Assembly: GCA_017051695.1 (NCBI GenBank)
Contig: JAFIDK010000002.1
Location: forward strand, 953,333-1,017,332
Reading direction: 5' to 3'
DNA from: Algoriphagus aestuarii
GTDB taxonomy: Bacteria; Bacteroidota; Bacteroidia; Cytophagales; Cyclobacteriaceae
Length of the DNA: 64,000 nt
The notes under the pieces were generated by a model. That model did no database searches. It saw only the letters and a list, made by a program, of their open reading frames with translations, and was not told the origin of the DNA. Positions within the stretch are counted from its first letter, which is position 1, and each line of letters begins with the position of its first letter. The translations under genes were made by a program, and so were the position numbers. Below, piece after piece: positions 45,008 through 53,917 of the stretch.

Positions 45008-46245
45008 TAAAAATACCATTTTCCATTTGCGACATATTTTGCAGCACCTTGCTGCCAATAATAATCTCTAACTTCTCCCATTATTTCAACTTTAAATGGA
45101 CAAACATTTGAAACTGTATCTATTTTTGTTTTCGTGAAATTGTCAGCAAAGTGAATCTTTAATGTGTAGGATCCTGGATAGAGCTTCAATTCATTCAATT
45201 CAGACTTAACTGTCAATTGATTTCCTGATTTGGTAAAATTCATTTCTGACCCTATAAATAATTCATGGATAATAGCATTTTCATATTCATCATAAATTTG
45301 ATACGAAATTGCAGGATTTATTAGACTAGGAGGTAGATCAACTGTAATCTCTGTCACCAACTTTTCTCCAAATCTATGGATATGATTAGGCTCCGATGTA
45401 GTTAATTTAACTGATAGAACACCTGAATTTTTATCACTTACAAAATCTAAATTCTCGGTTCTCCCAGAGCTTAAATAGGATCTAACACCTGCTGCAGTCT
45501 CCCCTCTATAAATGCATGAACCATTTTCTAACACAATTGACTTGTTTGTCAAAGTAGTAACCGCTTGCAAATTATGACTAACAAATAACACTGTTCTCCC
45601 TTGCCCTGCTACATCCTCCATTTTGCCTAAGCACTTTTTTTGGAATTCATAATCACCAACTGCAAGGACTTCATCAATAATCAGAATCTCAGGTTCAAGA
45701 TGGGCAGCCACAGAAAACCCAAGGCGTACTTTCATCCCGGATGAATAAAACTTAACTGGCGTATCAATGAATTTCTCAACTCCAGAGAAATCAATAATCT
45801 CATCAAGTTTAAAATCAATTTCACGTCGTGTCATTCCCAAAATAGTCCCGTTCATATAGATATTCTCCCTACCCGAAAGTTCCGGATGAAAGCCGGTTCC
45901 TACTTCCAAAAGAGATGCTACCCGTCCATGGATCTCGATTCTACCAGATGAAGGATCAGTAATACCGGAAAGGATTTTTAATAAGGTAGATTTTCCAGCC
46001 CCGTTCTTTCCAATAATCCCAAGCACTTCCCCTTCTTTAACCTCAAAGTTGATATCCTTTAGTGCCCAGAAAACAGATTCATCATCTGCTCCAAAACGGC
46101 TCAAATCACGAAGTCTTTTTAGATTTTGCCAGGGAGATCTAATCAAATTAGCCACCTGTCCTGATAAAGTTTCGGCCTGCTTCTCCTTCAGACCTAATCT
46201 ATAGCGTTTAGAAAGATTTTCTACTTTTATTACCTTATTGGGCAT
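45007..46245 (-). CDS. wzt: Polysaccharide ABC exporter ATPase with C-terminal glycan-binding domain
   Basis: 412 residues. Nucleotide-binding domain: GIIGKNGAGKSTLLKILSG (Walker A), YSSGMKVRLGFSVAAH (signature), EILIIDEVLAVGD (Walker B), FVSHNLQAV (H-loop). Residues about 270-412 form the extra Wzt-type beta-sandwich (SVKLTTSEPNHIHRFGEKL, YPGSYTLKIHFADN), which in Wzt proteins recognises the glycan's terminal modification. TAATG overlaps on both sides couple it to the methyltransferases. Its permease partner (wzm) lies 16 kb away, unusual since the two are normally adjacent. Confidence 0.94.
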   Translation of the reverse strand: MPNKVIKVENLSKRYRLGLKEKQAETLSGQVANLIRSPWQNLKRLRDLSRFGADDESVFWALKDINFEVKEGEVLGIIGKNGAGKSTLLKILSGITDPSSGRIEIHGRVASLLEVGTGFHPELSGRENIYMNGTILGMTRREIDFKLDEIIDFSGVEKFIDTPVKFYSSGMKVRLGFSVAAHLEPEILIIDEVLAVGDYEFQKKCLGKMEDVAGQGRTVLFVSHNLQAVTTLTNKSIVLENGSCIYRGETAAGVRSYLSSGRTENLDFVSDKNSGVLSVKLTTSEPNHIHRFGEKLVTEITVDLPPSLINPAISYQIYDEYENAIIHELFIGSEMNFTKSGNQLTVKSELNELKLYPGSYTLKIHFADNFTKTKIDTVSNVCPFKVEIMGEVRDYYWQQGAAKYVANGKWYF

Positions 46246-47042
46246 TATTTCAAAGCATCTTTAAGAAAAGGAACTTTAGGAGAAATGGCGATAAAATTTG
46301 AAAGAATAAAATTCTCCATACCTAATTTATATACTGACCAGTCGATCCAATTGGGATAAATCTTACCAACTTTGTAACCATAGTCTGTGAATAAATCATA
46401 TAGATCTTTTAGTAGGAATTTAGATTGCAGATTGTGTGGGCCATATTCAAACTGAACAATCCCTATTTTTTGATTCTTTAAAAATGATTGAAAACCTTCG
46501 AGAACATTTTGCTCTGCTCCCTCAACATCTATTTTCAAAACGTCGATATACCCAATACCATTTTGATCACAGAACTCATCTCCAGAAATAGTTTGAACAG
46601 TTAACTTAATTCCATCTTTCCCTAGTGAAGTTGGATAGATAGAAGAGAAATACGATTGGTTTGGATAATAATTCATTTCAATCTCACCAGACTTACTGGA
46701 AAGTGCGAATTGATAAGGATGGACATATGAAAGAGTGGTAACATTATCCACCAGTTTTGTAAATGTTTCAGGTATCGGCTCAAATAAATATATATGTGAA
46801 TCAGGAGAATGTTTTTTAAACTCTTGAGTCCAGATTCCTACATTAGCTCCAACATCAAAAACAACATTTGGGCTCGCTTTTGCAAGTTTTCGTATAATTC
46901 TGTTTTCGCCACTTAATTCATTATCACTCATTTTATTCTCCAGTGCATTTCTCAAAGAAGTGGAAATCCCCTCTAAAATCTTTCCGAAAGGATTATTCTT
47001 TTGAAGAGTAATCAAATGAAATAGTCTTTTTTTAAGTGGCAT
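46245..47042 (-). CDS. FkbM-family methyltransferase
   Basis: 265 residues from the ATG at 47042; the frame also opens with TTG at 47054. Motifs: NVVFDVGANVGIWTQEFKKH (motif I), IYLFEPIPETF, DVLKIDVEGAEQNVLEGF (catalytic-region signature) and IVQFEYGPHNLQSKFLLKDL. FkbM enzymes O-methylate sugars or lipids. It is the first gene of the leftward unit that includes wzt. Confidence 0.88.
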   Translation of the reverse strand: MPLKKRLFHLITLQKNNPFGKILEGISTSLRNALENKMSDNELSGENRIIRKLAKASPNVVFDVGANVGIWTQEFKKHSPDSHIYLFEPIPETFTKLVDNVTTLSYVHPYQFALSSKSGEIEMNYYPNQSYFSSIYPTSLGKDGIKLTVQTISGDEFCDQNGIGYIDVLKIDVEGAEQNVLEGFQSFLKNQKIGIVQFEYGPHNLQSKFLLKDLYDLFTDYGYKVGKIYPNWIDWSVYKLGMENFILSNFIAISPKVPFLKDALK

Positions 47043-47609
47043 AAAGTCTATCAAACAAAATTATTTTTTCACGAAAAACAAATAGTATCCTAAATGAGAA
47101 TCCTCCATTTCGTCCAATTGGTTAAGAACAACTTTACCAACCAGAAATGAATTTATACTCCTCAAACTTTTCTCATATAACTAAGTTAATTAGTACAAAT
47201 ACTATGGGTTGGAAGATCAGGAAAGTGAAGGAGTTGAACAGCAAAATGGAAAGTCAGAAAGCTAAAGTATGAAAGCTGAAATGTAGACTGTTTTGGTACC
47301 ATCCACCACGGCGGACAAGAGTGCCATGTACAAAGTACAAAGTAGGTGGTATTCGATAATTAAGTCAGAAGGCTAAAGTGAGAAAGCTGAATGGTTTATC
47401 GATTTAGTACAAAGTAGGTGGTATGTGGTATTTGGTATATTGTATTTGAGGTACAAAGTACCAAGTATGGGGTATTTGGTATCTAGTATTTGGTATGTAG
47501 TATTTCGCAGAAATTGATCACTGCTTACTGAGACTGCCTACTGATCACTAAAAGAGTCTTACTGGAGAATCATGGTGGGCATGAACTCTATATACTTTTC
47601 AAATCCAAC
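47043..47609. repeat. Gap with degenerate 7-bp repeats (GTACAAA, GTATTTG, ACTGATC types)
   Basis: Three heptad families follow each other: AGAAAGCTAAAGTATG text, GTACAAA GTACCAA and GTATTTG GTATCTA GTATTTG GTATGTA, then ACTGATC-type units near 47520-47555. Nothing coding. Confidence 0.75.
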
Positions 47610-48334
47610 TTAGAAAGCAGGTATTCGTCTACCCAACCTGGAACAGTATCCTGCTTTAATCATTAGTTGCCGGTTATTTTTCTCTACTACCAAGTTTCTA
47701 TTTCTATTCGAACTATCGATTATAAATGCTCTTTCAGCCAAAACAAAGGCATCTTTTAGTAATTCCAGGGAGCGGAAATATCTACTTTCGATTAAAGAAC
47801 TTGGAACATCATGCCCTCCCATTTCAGTTCGGTTTTTCACCCTCAACACATTGATGGAGGGGTCGTCTGTACAAATAAAGTAGAGGTAACATTTATAACC
47901 TATTGACTTTGCTTCTGAGATAAAACCCAATTAGGATGGATGGGACATAACAGTCTCAAAAGAAAATGACTTTTTGTATTTCAATAGGCAGTATCTAAAA
48001 AATGCAGAAATTATGGAAGCTAAGTAGCTGTTTATTTTGCCGTTCCAAACTAAGACTCCTTCCTCTATTTTTAGTGAAGAGGTATCGAAATGCTCGGACC
48101 TACTGTCTTTTTTACGGTAATTAATAAAAAACTCATTCCAATCAGACTGTTTAGGTATTGGTTTTCCAACGATTTCTTCAAGGTCCAAAAATCCTTTTTT
48201 AGCCAGTTCATATTCCAATATATCCGCATTGATAAAAATCCCAAGGCTAAAATCATCACCAAGGTATTGATCAGAGTTGTTTTGCCACTGCCATTTGGAC
48301 CTGCAAACAGCCTGAATTTAGGGATCTTACTCAC
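47610..48334 (-). pseudogene. Zeta-toxin-like kinase/ATPase, frameshift and stop
   Basis: Pieces in two frames reassemble one protein. It starts SKIPKFRLFAGPNGSGKTT (P-loop) and reads LINTL, then needs a one-base shift near 48259-48262 to continue as DDFSLGIFINADILEYELAK. The same frame then runs through FDTSSLKIEEGVLVW and FSFETVMSHPS to a TAA at 47931-47933, and goes on as GFISEAKSIGYKCYLYF and LRVKNRTEMGGHDVP to 47610. P-loop, INAD and GGHDVP match zeta-toxin/UDP-GlcNAc kinase-type proteins. Two lesions mean it is inactive unless there is sequencing error. The small upstream gene looks like its partner. Confidence 0.75.
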
Positions 48335-48548
48335 CCTTTATTTGGAAAATCCCACTATTGATTTTTACTGATTTAAATTTTGAATCTCTAACTACTTCTT
48401 CTCTACCGTCAGTGTGAATCTTGATTAACTTATTATTTCTGACAACCAGATCTTCCAAGCCTAGTACCCGAATCATTTTTTGCGAAGCTTTATTTGCTTT
48501 TTGTTGAGCTTTAATTAATTGTTCTGCATTTAGTTCTTTAGCATTCAT
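48327..48548 (-). CDS. Small partner protein of the zeta-like toxin (73 aa)
   Basis: 73 residues: MNAKELNAEQLIKAQQKANK, a basic helical start, followed by a beta part (LVVRNNKLIKIHTDGREEVV, FKSVKINSGIFQIKGE). It overlaps the toxin-like gene start by 8 bp, the arrangement of antitoxin or regulatory partners of zeta-type kinases in Bacteroidota. Its frame is intact although the kinase is broken. Confidence 0.6.
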   Translation of the reverse strand: MNAKELNAEQLIKAQQKANKASQKMIRVLGLEDLVVRNNKLIKIHTDGREEVVRDSKFKSVKINSGIFQIKGE

Positions 48549-48599
48549 AAGTTCAAGGTATAAAGTTTCCAGGTTTTAATAATTAAAACGATTAGGAAT

Positions 48600-48905
48600 C
48601 GGTGCAGGTTTAATTTGGTATTTGGGTTGTACAAAGTACTTGGTATTTGGTATGTGGTATTTAAAGTACAAAGTACCAAGTACGAAGTACAAAGTAGGTA
48701 GTATGTGGTATTTGGTATCTAGTATTTGGAATGTAGTATTTTAGAGAAACTGATCTCTGCTTACTGAGACTGAATACTATGTGATGTACAAAGTACCAAG
48801 TACGAAGTACAAAGTAGGTAGTATGTGGTATGTGGTATTAGTTACTGACCACTGCCTACTGATCACTGAATACTTCTTACTGAATACAGCTTCGCCCTTT
48901 CACTC
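48600..48905. repeat. Degenerate 7-bp repeats (GTACAAA/GTATTTG/ACTGATC)
   Basis: GTACAAA GTACCAA GTACGAA GTACAAA GTAGGTA GTATGTG GTATTTG GTATCTA GTATTTG, partly duplicated near 48785-48835, then ACTGACC ACTGCCT ACTGATC ACTGAAT. Confidence 0.8.
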
Positions 48906-49119
48906 CCACCATTGAGTTAGGAATGAGAAGTTAGAAATGAAGGAATGGAGTCTCTACTATTACTGAGATTGCCACGCTGCTCTCCCGCCACGGCGGGCAG
49001 GGGCAATGACGTTAGTGACTGAGTAATAAATTTACTCGGTTGATTTGGATAAGCAAATTTTGAAAGAGGATTGTTGTTTTTTTGGGTGATTGGTGTTAGT
49101 TGTTTGATGTTGATTGTAA

Positions 49120-49483
49120 GTTAGAAATACGGTTGAGATACTATTGAAATAGGCCCTTCGGGCGAAATACCTTGAAATAGATTTAAGATAGCCCTGCGGG
49201 CAGATAGGAAGAGATATTAGAGTTAAGATTTAGGATATCAGAAATACTTTGAAATACTATTGAAATAGGCCCTTCGGGCCAAATAGATTAAATGAAATAC
49301 TTTGAAATACTGTTGAAATACTCCCTTCAGGAGAAATACTTGTTTGAAGTCCAACCATCGTTTAGGGAAAAATATTTCGCCGAAGGCTTATTTCAGCGAA
49401 GCTGTATTTCTGGCGACGAAGGAGCCAATATTTCAAGCGAGGTACGAGCTTCTATCTCGTCTTTGGCGTATTTCAGTTCCTGC
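49120..49483. repeat. Mini-hairpin array 1 (GAAATA left half, TATTTC right half)
   Basis: Left half: GAAATAC/GAAATAG units around GGCCCTTCGGGC, CCCTGCGGGC and CTCCCTTCAGGAG hairpins. Right half from about 49371: TATTTC GCCGAAGGC, TATTTC AGCGAAGCT, TATTTC TGGCGACGAAGGAGCC and further units. It continues into the last codons of the aminotransferase, where TTATTTCCGGC encodes its C-terminal PEIS. Confidence 0.85.
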
Positions 49484-50638
49484 CTACCTGTGACTTATTT
49501 CCGGCAATTCATAAAATAATGGTAATCTCAGCAAGCAATCCGAATAGCTATCTGAATTAGGTAAATGACGCTTATATTGATCAGGGAAATGCTTTTTGGA
49601 GAATTCTGACTTATGAAGACTCTGGTAATGGAAAACAGCTAAGATGCCTTGCTCTTTTAGGGCCTCCGAATAAGCCGTTCGGGTAGCTAGGGATGGGAAG
49701 AGGAGGTAGAAAATATGGAAGTTGGAAGTCGGAAGTTGGATGTTGGAAGCATTTAAATGATAACCAACAACTGACAATTTTTTTAGGTATTCAGGACTCA
49801 GAATTATAGGATCTGAAGAATCTCCCTTGAAAAAACGAAAATAGTCCTCCCAAATGGTTTTTCTTCTTTCCTGGATCTTGTCTAAGTTCTCGAGTTGGGC
49901 CCAGAGGTACGCTGCATTGAGTTCGGATGGCAAGAAAGAGCTTCCCACATCCACCCAACCATATTTATTTACTTCAGCCCGGAAAAAAGCTGCTCTGTCT
50001 GTTCCTTTTTCCCATAGGATTTCGGCTCTATTGATGAATTGAGGATCATTGATCATCAGCATCCCTCCTTCTCCACATTGGATGTTTTTGGTTTCATGAA
50101 AACTCATGCATCCCAAATGACCAATACTTCCTAAGGCTTTCCCTTTATAAAAGCTATTTACTGCCTGAGCCGCATCTTCAATTACAAAGAGACCATGCCT
50201 ATTTGCAATTTCCATAATAGTATCCATCTCGCAAGCTTCTCCCCCATAATGAACCACAACAATTGCCTTGGTCTTAGGAGTGATAATCTCCTCGATCAGC
50301 CTTTCATCCATATTGGGGTGATCTGCATGGCTGTCTACAAAAACGATTTTGGCCCCTCTAAGCACGAAAGCATTGGCAGAAGAAACAAAGGTAAAACTGG
50401 GCAGGATTACCTCATCTCCAGCTTGGATATCACAAAGGATGGCTGCCATTTCCAGAGCATCTGTGCAAGAGTTGGTCAGCAGGCATTTTTGAATTCCATA
50501 GCGCTGCTCGAAGAACTCCTGGCAAAGATGAGTATAGTGGCCATTTCCGGAAATTTTACCCTGGTTGATCGCATCTTGGATGTAATCCAGTTCCTTGCCG
50601 GTTTGAAAAGGTTTGTTGAAAGGAATATTCGATTTCAG
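49484..50638 (-). CDS. wecE: dTDP-4-amino-4,6-dideoxygalactose transaminase (WecE-like)
   Basis: 384 residues, DegT/DnrJ/EryC1 fold. IPFNKPFQTGKELDYIQ matches the family start, but no ATG exists: an in-frame TAA is followed by TTT CTG AAA TCG AAT ATT, so CTG at 50638 sits where ATG is expected. Motifs: EVILPSFTFVSSANAF, VVHYGGEACEM, VIEDAAQAV and FHETKNIQCGEGG (PLP Lys). NIQLPTSNF (about residues 298-306) is encoded by GGAAGTT/GGAAGTC heptads, an in-frame insertion before HIFYLLFP. The C-terminus ends in array sequence (PEISHR). It makes TDP-Fuc4N or a similar 4-amino sugar. Confidence 0.82.
   Translation of the reverse strand: MKSNIPFNKPFQTGKELDYIQDAINQGKISGNGHYTHLCQEFFEQRYGIQKCLLTNSCTDALEMAAILCDIQAGDEVILPSFTFVSSANAFVLRGAKIVFVDSHADHPNMDERLIEEIITPKTKAIVVVHYGGEACEMDTIMEIANRHGLFVIEDAAQAVNSFYKGKALGSIGHLGCMSFHETKNIQCGEGGMLMINDPQFINRAEILWEKGTDRAAFFRAEVNKYGWVDVGSSFLPSELNAAYLWAQLENLDKIQERRKTIWEDYFRFFKGDSSDPIILSPEYLKKLSVVGYHLNASNIQLPTSNFHIFYLLFPSLATRTAYSEALKEQGILAVFHYQSLHKSEFSKKHFPDQYKRHLPNSDSYSDCLLRLPLFYELPEISHR
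49714..49751. repeat. 7-bp repeat (GGAAGTT type) inside the aminotransferase gene
   Basis: GGAAGTT GGAAGTC GGAAGTT GGATGTT GGAAGCA: five heptads inside the coding frame, encoding NIQLPTSNF on the minus strand. Confidence 0.8.
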
Positions 50639-51990
50639 AATTATGATATTAGATTTTAGATTTTAGATTTTTTGAAATACAGTTGAAATATAATTGAAAT
50701 AGGCCCTGCGGGCGAAATATTAGCAACACTTTAAGGGAAGCTTCGCAGTCTTGTGGATGGGAATATTGGATTTAGGATTTTTGGAAATACTGTTGAAATA
50801 TAATGGAAATAGGCCCTGCGGGCGAAATATTACCGTCATTGCGAGCGAAGCGTGGCAATCTCGTGGAAGGGAATATTAGATTTAGGATTTTTGGAAATAC
50901 GGTTGAAATATAATGGAAATAGGCCCTGCGGGCGAAATATTACCGTCATTGCGAGCGAAGCGTGGCAATCTCGTGGAAGTGAATATTAGATTTAGGATTT
51001 TTGGAAATACTGTTGAAATATAATGGAAATAGGCCCTACGGGCGAAATATTACCTTTATTGCGAGCGAAGCGTGGCAATCTCGGGGATGGGAATATTAGA
51101 TTTAGGATTTTTGGAAATACGGTTGAAATACAGTTGAAATACTCCCTTCGGGGGAAATACTTTGAAATAGATATAAGATAGCCTAAAGGCAGATATGGGG
51201 ATAGGTTCATTGAGGACCGAGATAGTTAAGAATTTAAAGTGATCAGTTTAAAGTTCTAAGTTTTGAATGAAATACGGTTGAAATATAATGGAAATAGGCC
51301 CTACGGGCGAAATATTACCTTTATTGCGAGCGAAGCGTGGCAATCTCGGGGATGGGAATATTAGATTTAGGATTTTTGGAAATACGATTGAGATACAATT
51401 AAATACTCCCTTCGGGGGAAATACTTTGAAATAGATATAAGATAGCCCTAAGGGCAGATATGGGGATAGGTTCATTGAGGACCGAGATAGTTTAGAATTT
51501 AAAGTGATCAGTTTAAAGTTCTAAGTTTTGAATGAAATACTATTGAGATACTGTTGAAATACTCCCTGCGGGAGAAATACTTGTTTGATTTCCAATCATG
51601 GTTTAGAGCAAAATATTTCGCCGAAGGCGTATTTCAGCCGAGTTACAAGGTTCTATTTCGCGAAGCGTATTTCAAGCGAGGTACGAGCTTATATATCGCC
51701 GTAGGCATATTTCAGTGAAACTGTATTTCAAGCGACGAAGGAGCTTTTATTTCGCCGAAGGCGTATTTCAGCCGAGTTACAAGGTTCTATTTCGCGAAGC
51801 GTATTTCAAGCGAGGTACGAGCTTATATATCGCCGTAGGCGTATTTCAGTGAAACTGTATTTCAAGCGACGAAGGAGCTTTTATTTCGCCGAAGGCATAT
51901 CTCAGCCGAGGCACGAGGCTCTATTTCGCGAAGCCTATCTCAAGCGACAAAGGAGCCTTTATCTCAGCGAAGCAGTACCTCTCTTTAGGA
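50639..51990. repeat. Mini-hairpin array 2, the longest, with tandem duplications
   Basis: From the aminotransferase start to the ATPase stop. A roughly 115-120 bp unit (GAAATATAATGGAAATAGGC hairpin, then TTGCGAGCGAAGCGTGGC) repeats several times from 50766; a 265-bp segment is duplicated (about 51015-51270 and 51280-51535). From 51614 the right half is parsed fully as 19 mini-hairpins separated by NTATTTC/NTATCTC, including an exact-order 134-bp duplication (51614 and 51748). Open frames here are shadows. Confidence 0.9.
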
Positions 51991-53181
51991 TCAATACAAA
52001 AACCCAAATAGCCAGAGGGGAATTTTCTTTCCAAATCCGATTTCAATTTCATCTGCTGCCACAAAATAATCTGCCGCGTCCGTATCAGGCAAATCTTTGT
52101 TTTTGCCACCCACCTCCACAGTCCAGGTTTGATTTATAGTGAAATCGGAATCATTTGGCAAAGTTACCGTATGCTCATAGGCCAACTGATTTAAAAAGAA
52201 AGTTTCTCTAAGATTTCCTTTATCCACTTTATTCCCAAGCGCATAGGCAAGATTTGGGTTTTCCAGGTATAATTTTTCTGGTTTTTGTAAAAGAGAAATC
52301 CCAATACTGGATGAGTACAAGTTTGTGGTCAACTTGCTTTCATGCAGGTAATTAAGATAAGTAAGTAGTGTCGTTCTATTTATCCCGATTTTTTGGCTCA
52401 ATTTGGAAACATTTGGTATGAAAGGAACAGAATCGGCGATGATACTTAGCAATTGCTTGATTTTAGGCACGTAAGCTATATCGAATTTCCTTAATTGGGG
52501 AAGTTCAACTTCCAGAATTAAATTCACCACAGCTCTGATTTGATGAGCAGTGAGATTTCCAAAATCCCTGTAAAAAGGATAATATCCCATTTCCAGATAT
52601 TTGGAAAAATACTGCATTGGCCTGAATTGGCTTGTGAAATCTGTGGCCAAGGCTGTATGGTCCGAAAAGATTTCCTTCAGGTGGATTTTTCGGATTTTTA
52701 ATCCATTCTCGAGATTAATATACTCTCGAAAGGATAACCCAGTCATTTGATAAATAAGTGCTCTCCTACTTAAATCAGCCGAGGCATTTCGTATTTCCAG
52801 CAAAGATGAGCCAGTGAAAATCAGATTAAGTTCCGGGTAAAAATCGTGTATATTTTTAATTTCCCTTGACCAATTTGGGTATTTATGCACCTCGTCCAAA
52901 GCCAAATGTGTTCCACCCTGTTTAGAAAATTGGTCTGCAAGGTCAATTAATGAATTTGTTGCAAACCAAATATGATCCAAGGATACATATAGGGATTGTT
53001 CCTCTCTTCCTTCAAATTCTTTTTTTAAATATTGCAGGATCAGGGTGGTCTTTCCTACTCCTCTAGCTCCTGTTATGCCAATCAAAGGTCTCTTCCATTG
53101 AATTTCCTCCATGAGGCTTCTTTGGAATCCCAAATCGGTTTTAGAAAGGATTTTTCGATATAACTCGTAAAGGGCTTGCAA
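51991..53181 (-). CDS. AAA ATPase with DUF4143-type C-terminus, paralogue 1
   Basis: 396 residues starting at TTG. Walker A GARGVGKTT (38-46), Walker B LALDEVHKYPNW, sensor IFTGSSLLEI, a winged-helix-like LSQKIGINRTTLLTYLNYLH, and a C-terminal nuclease-like core (NLRETFFLNQLAYE, TWTVEVGGKNKD). These AAA_14/DUF4143 proteins are abundant in Bacteroidota with unknown role, possibly linked to nucleic-acid or toxin functions. It lies between two mini-hairpin arrays and is a clear paralogue of the ATPase at 55588-56757. Confidence 0.88.
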   Translation of the reverse strand: MQALYELYRKILSKTDLGFQRSLMEEIQWKRPLIGITGARGVGKTTLILQYLKKEFEGREEQSLYVSLDHIWFATNSLIDLADQFSKQGGTHLALDEVHKYPNWSREIKNIHDFYPELNLIFTGSSLLEIRNASADLSRRALIYQMTGLSFREYINLENGLKIRKIHLKEIFSDHTALATDFTSQFRPMQYFSKYLEMGYYPFYRDFGNLTAHQIRAVVNLILEVELPQLRKFDIAYVPKIKQLLSIIADSVPFIPNVSKLSQKIGINRTTLLTYLNYLHESKLTTNLYSSSIGISLLQKPEKLYLENPNLAYALGNKVDKGNLRETFFLNQLAYEHTVTLPNDSDFTINQTWTVEVGGKNKDLPDTDAADYFVAADEIEIGFGKKIPLWLFGFLY

Positions 53182-53917
53182 AATTGTTTATTATGGTACA
53201 CAAATATAAAACAAAAATGTTCATTATGATATACAATATTATTCTAGTTTAATGGCATAAAGTTATCTACCGGGGCAGTGGGAAGTCTGGAAGTTGAATG
53301 AGGAGTTAAACCATGGAGGCGAAGTACTTTGAAATAGATATAAGATAGCCTAAAGGCAGATATGGAGATAGGCTCCCTGCGGGAGAGATAGTTTAGAGTT
53401 TTGGAAGAAATACTATTGAGATACAGTTGAAATAGGCCCTGCGGGCGAAATACTTTGAAATAGATATAAGATAGCCTAAAGGCAGATAGGGAGATAGGCT
53501 CCATGTGGGAGAGATAGTTTAGAGTTTAAAGTGATCAGTTTAAAGTTTTAAGTTTTGAAGGAAATACTGTTGAGATACAATTGAAATACTCCCTGCGGGA
53601 GAAATACTTGAAGGAAATACAAGATAGCCTAAAGGCAGATATGGAGATATGCTCCTTTAGGGAGCGAAATAGATTAAAGTTTTGAATGAAATACGGTAGA
53701 AATACTATTGAAATAGGCCCTACGGGCGAAATACATGGTTTAAATCTAATTAAGGTTTAGAGCAAAATTTTTCGCCGAAGGCGTATTTCAGCCGAAGAAC
53801 GAGGCTTTATTTCGCGAAGCCTATTTCAGCCGAGGAACTAGGCTTTATTTCGCGAAGCATATTTCGGGAGCGAAGCGACCCTATCTCGCCGAAGGCGTAT
53901 TTCTTGCAACGAAGGAG
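53182..53917. repeat. Mini-hairpin array 3
   Basis: Left half: GAAATAGATATAAGATAGCC, AGGCTCCCTGCGGGAG, GAAATAGGCCCTGCGGGC and related units, partly duplicated. A middle spacer reads TGGTTTAAATCTAATTAAGG TTTAGAGCAAAA. Right half from about 53770: TTTCGCCGAAGGC, GTATTTC, AGCCGAAGAACGAGGCT, TATTTCGCGAAGC and further units up to the stop of the GT2 gene. Confidence 0.88.

Noticed and set aside
50992-51475. Two near-identical minus-strand frames of 72 and 75 residues
   Set aside because: They arise from the 265-bp duplication inside the array and have no start signal or family character.
51849-52139. Plus-strand open frame of 96 residues over the array and ATPase end
   Set aside because: It is a translation of the NTATTTC/hairpin units (repeating Tyr/Phe/Ser/Arg text) and overlaps the real ATPase gene on the other strand.
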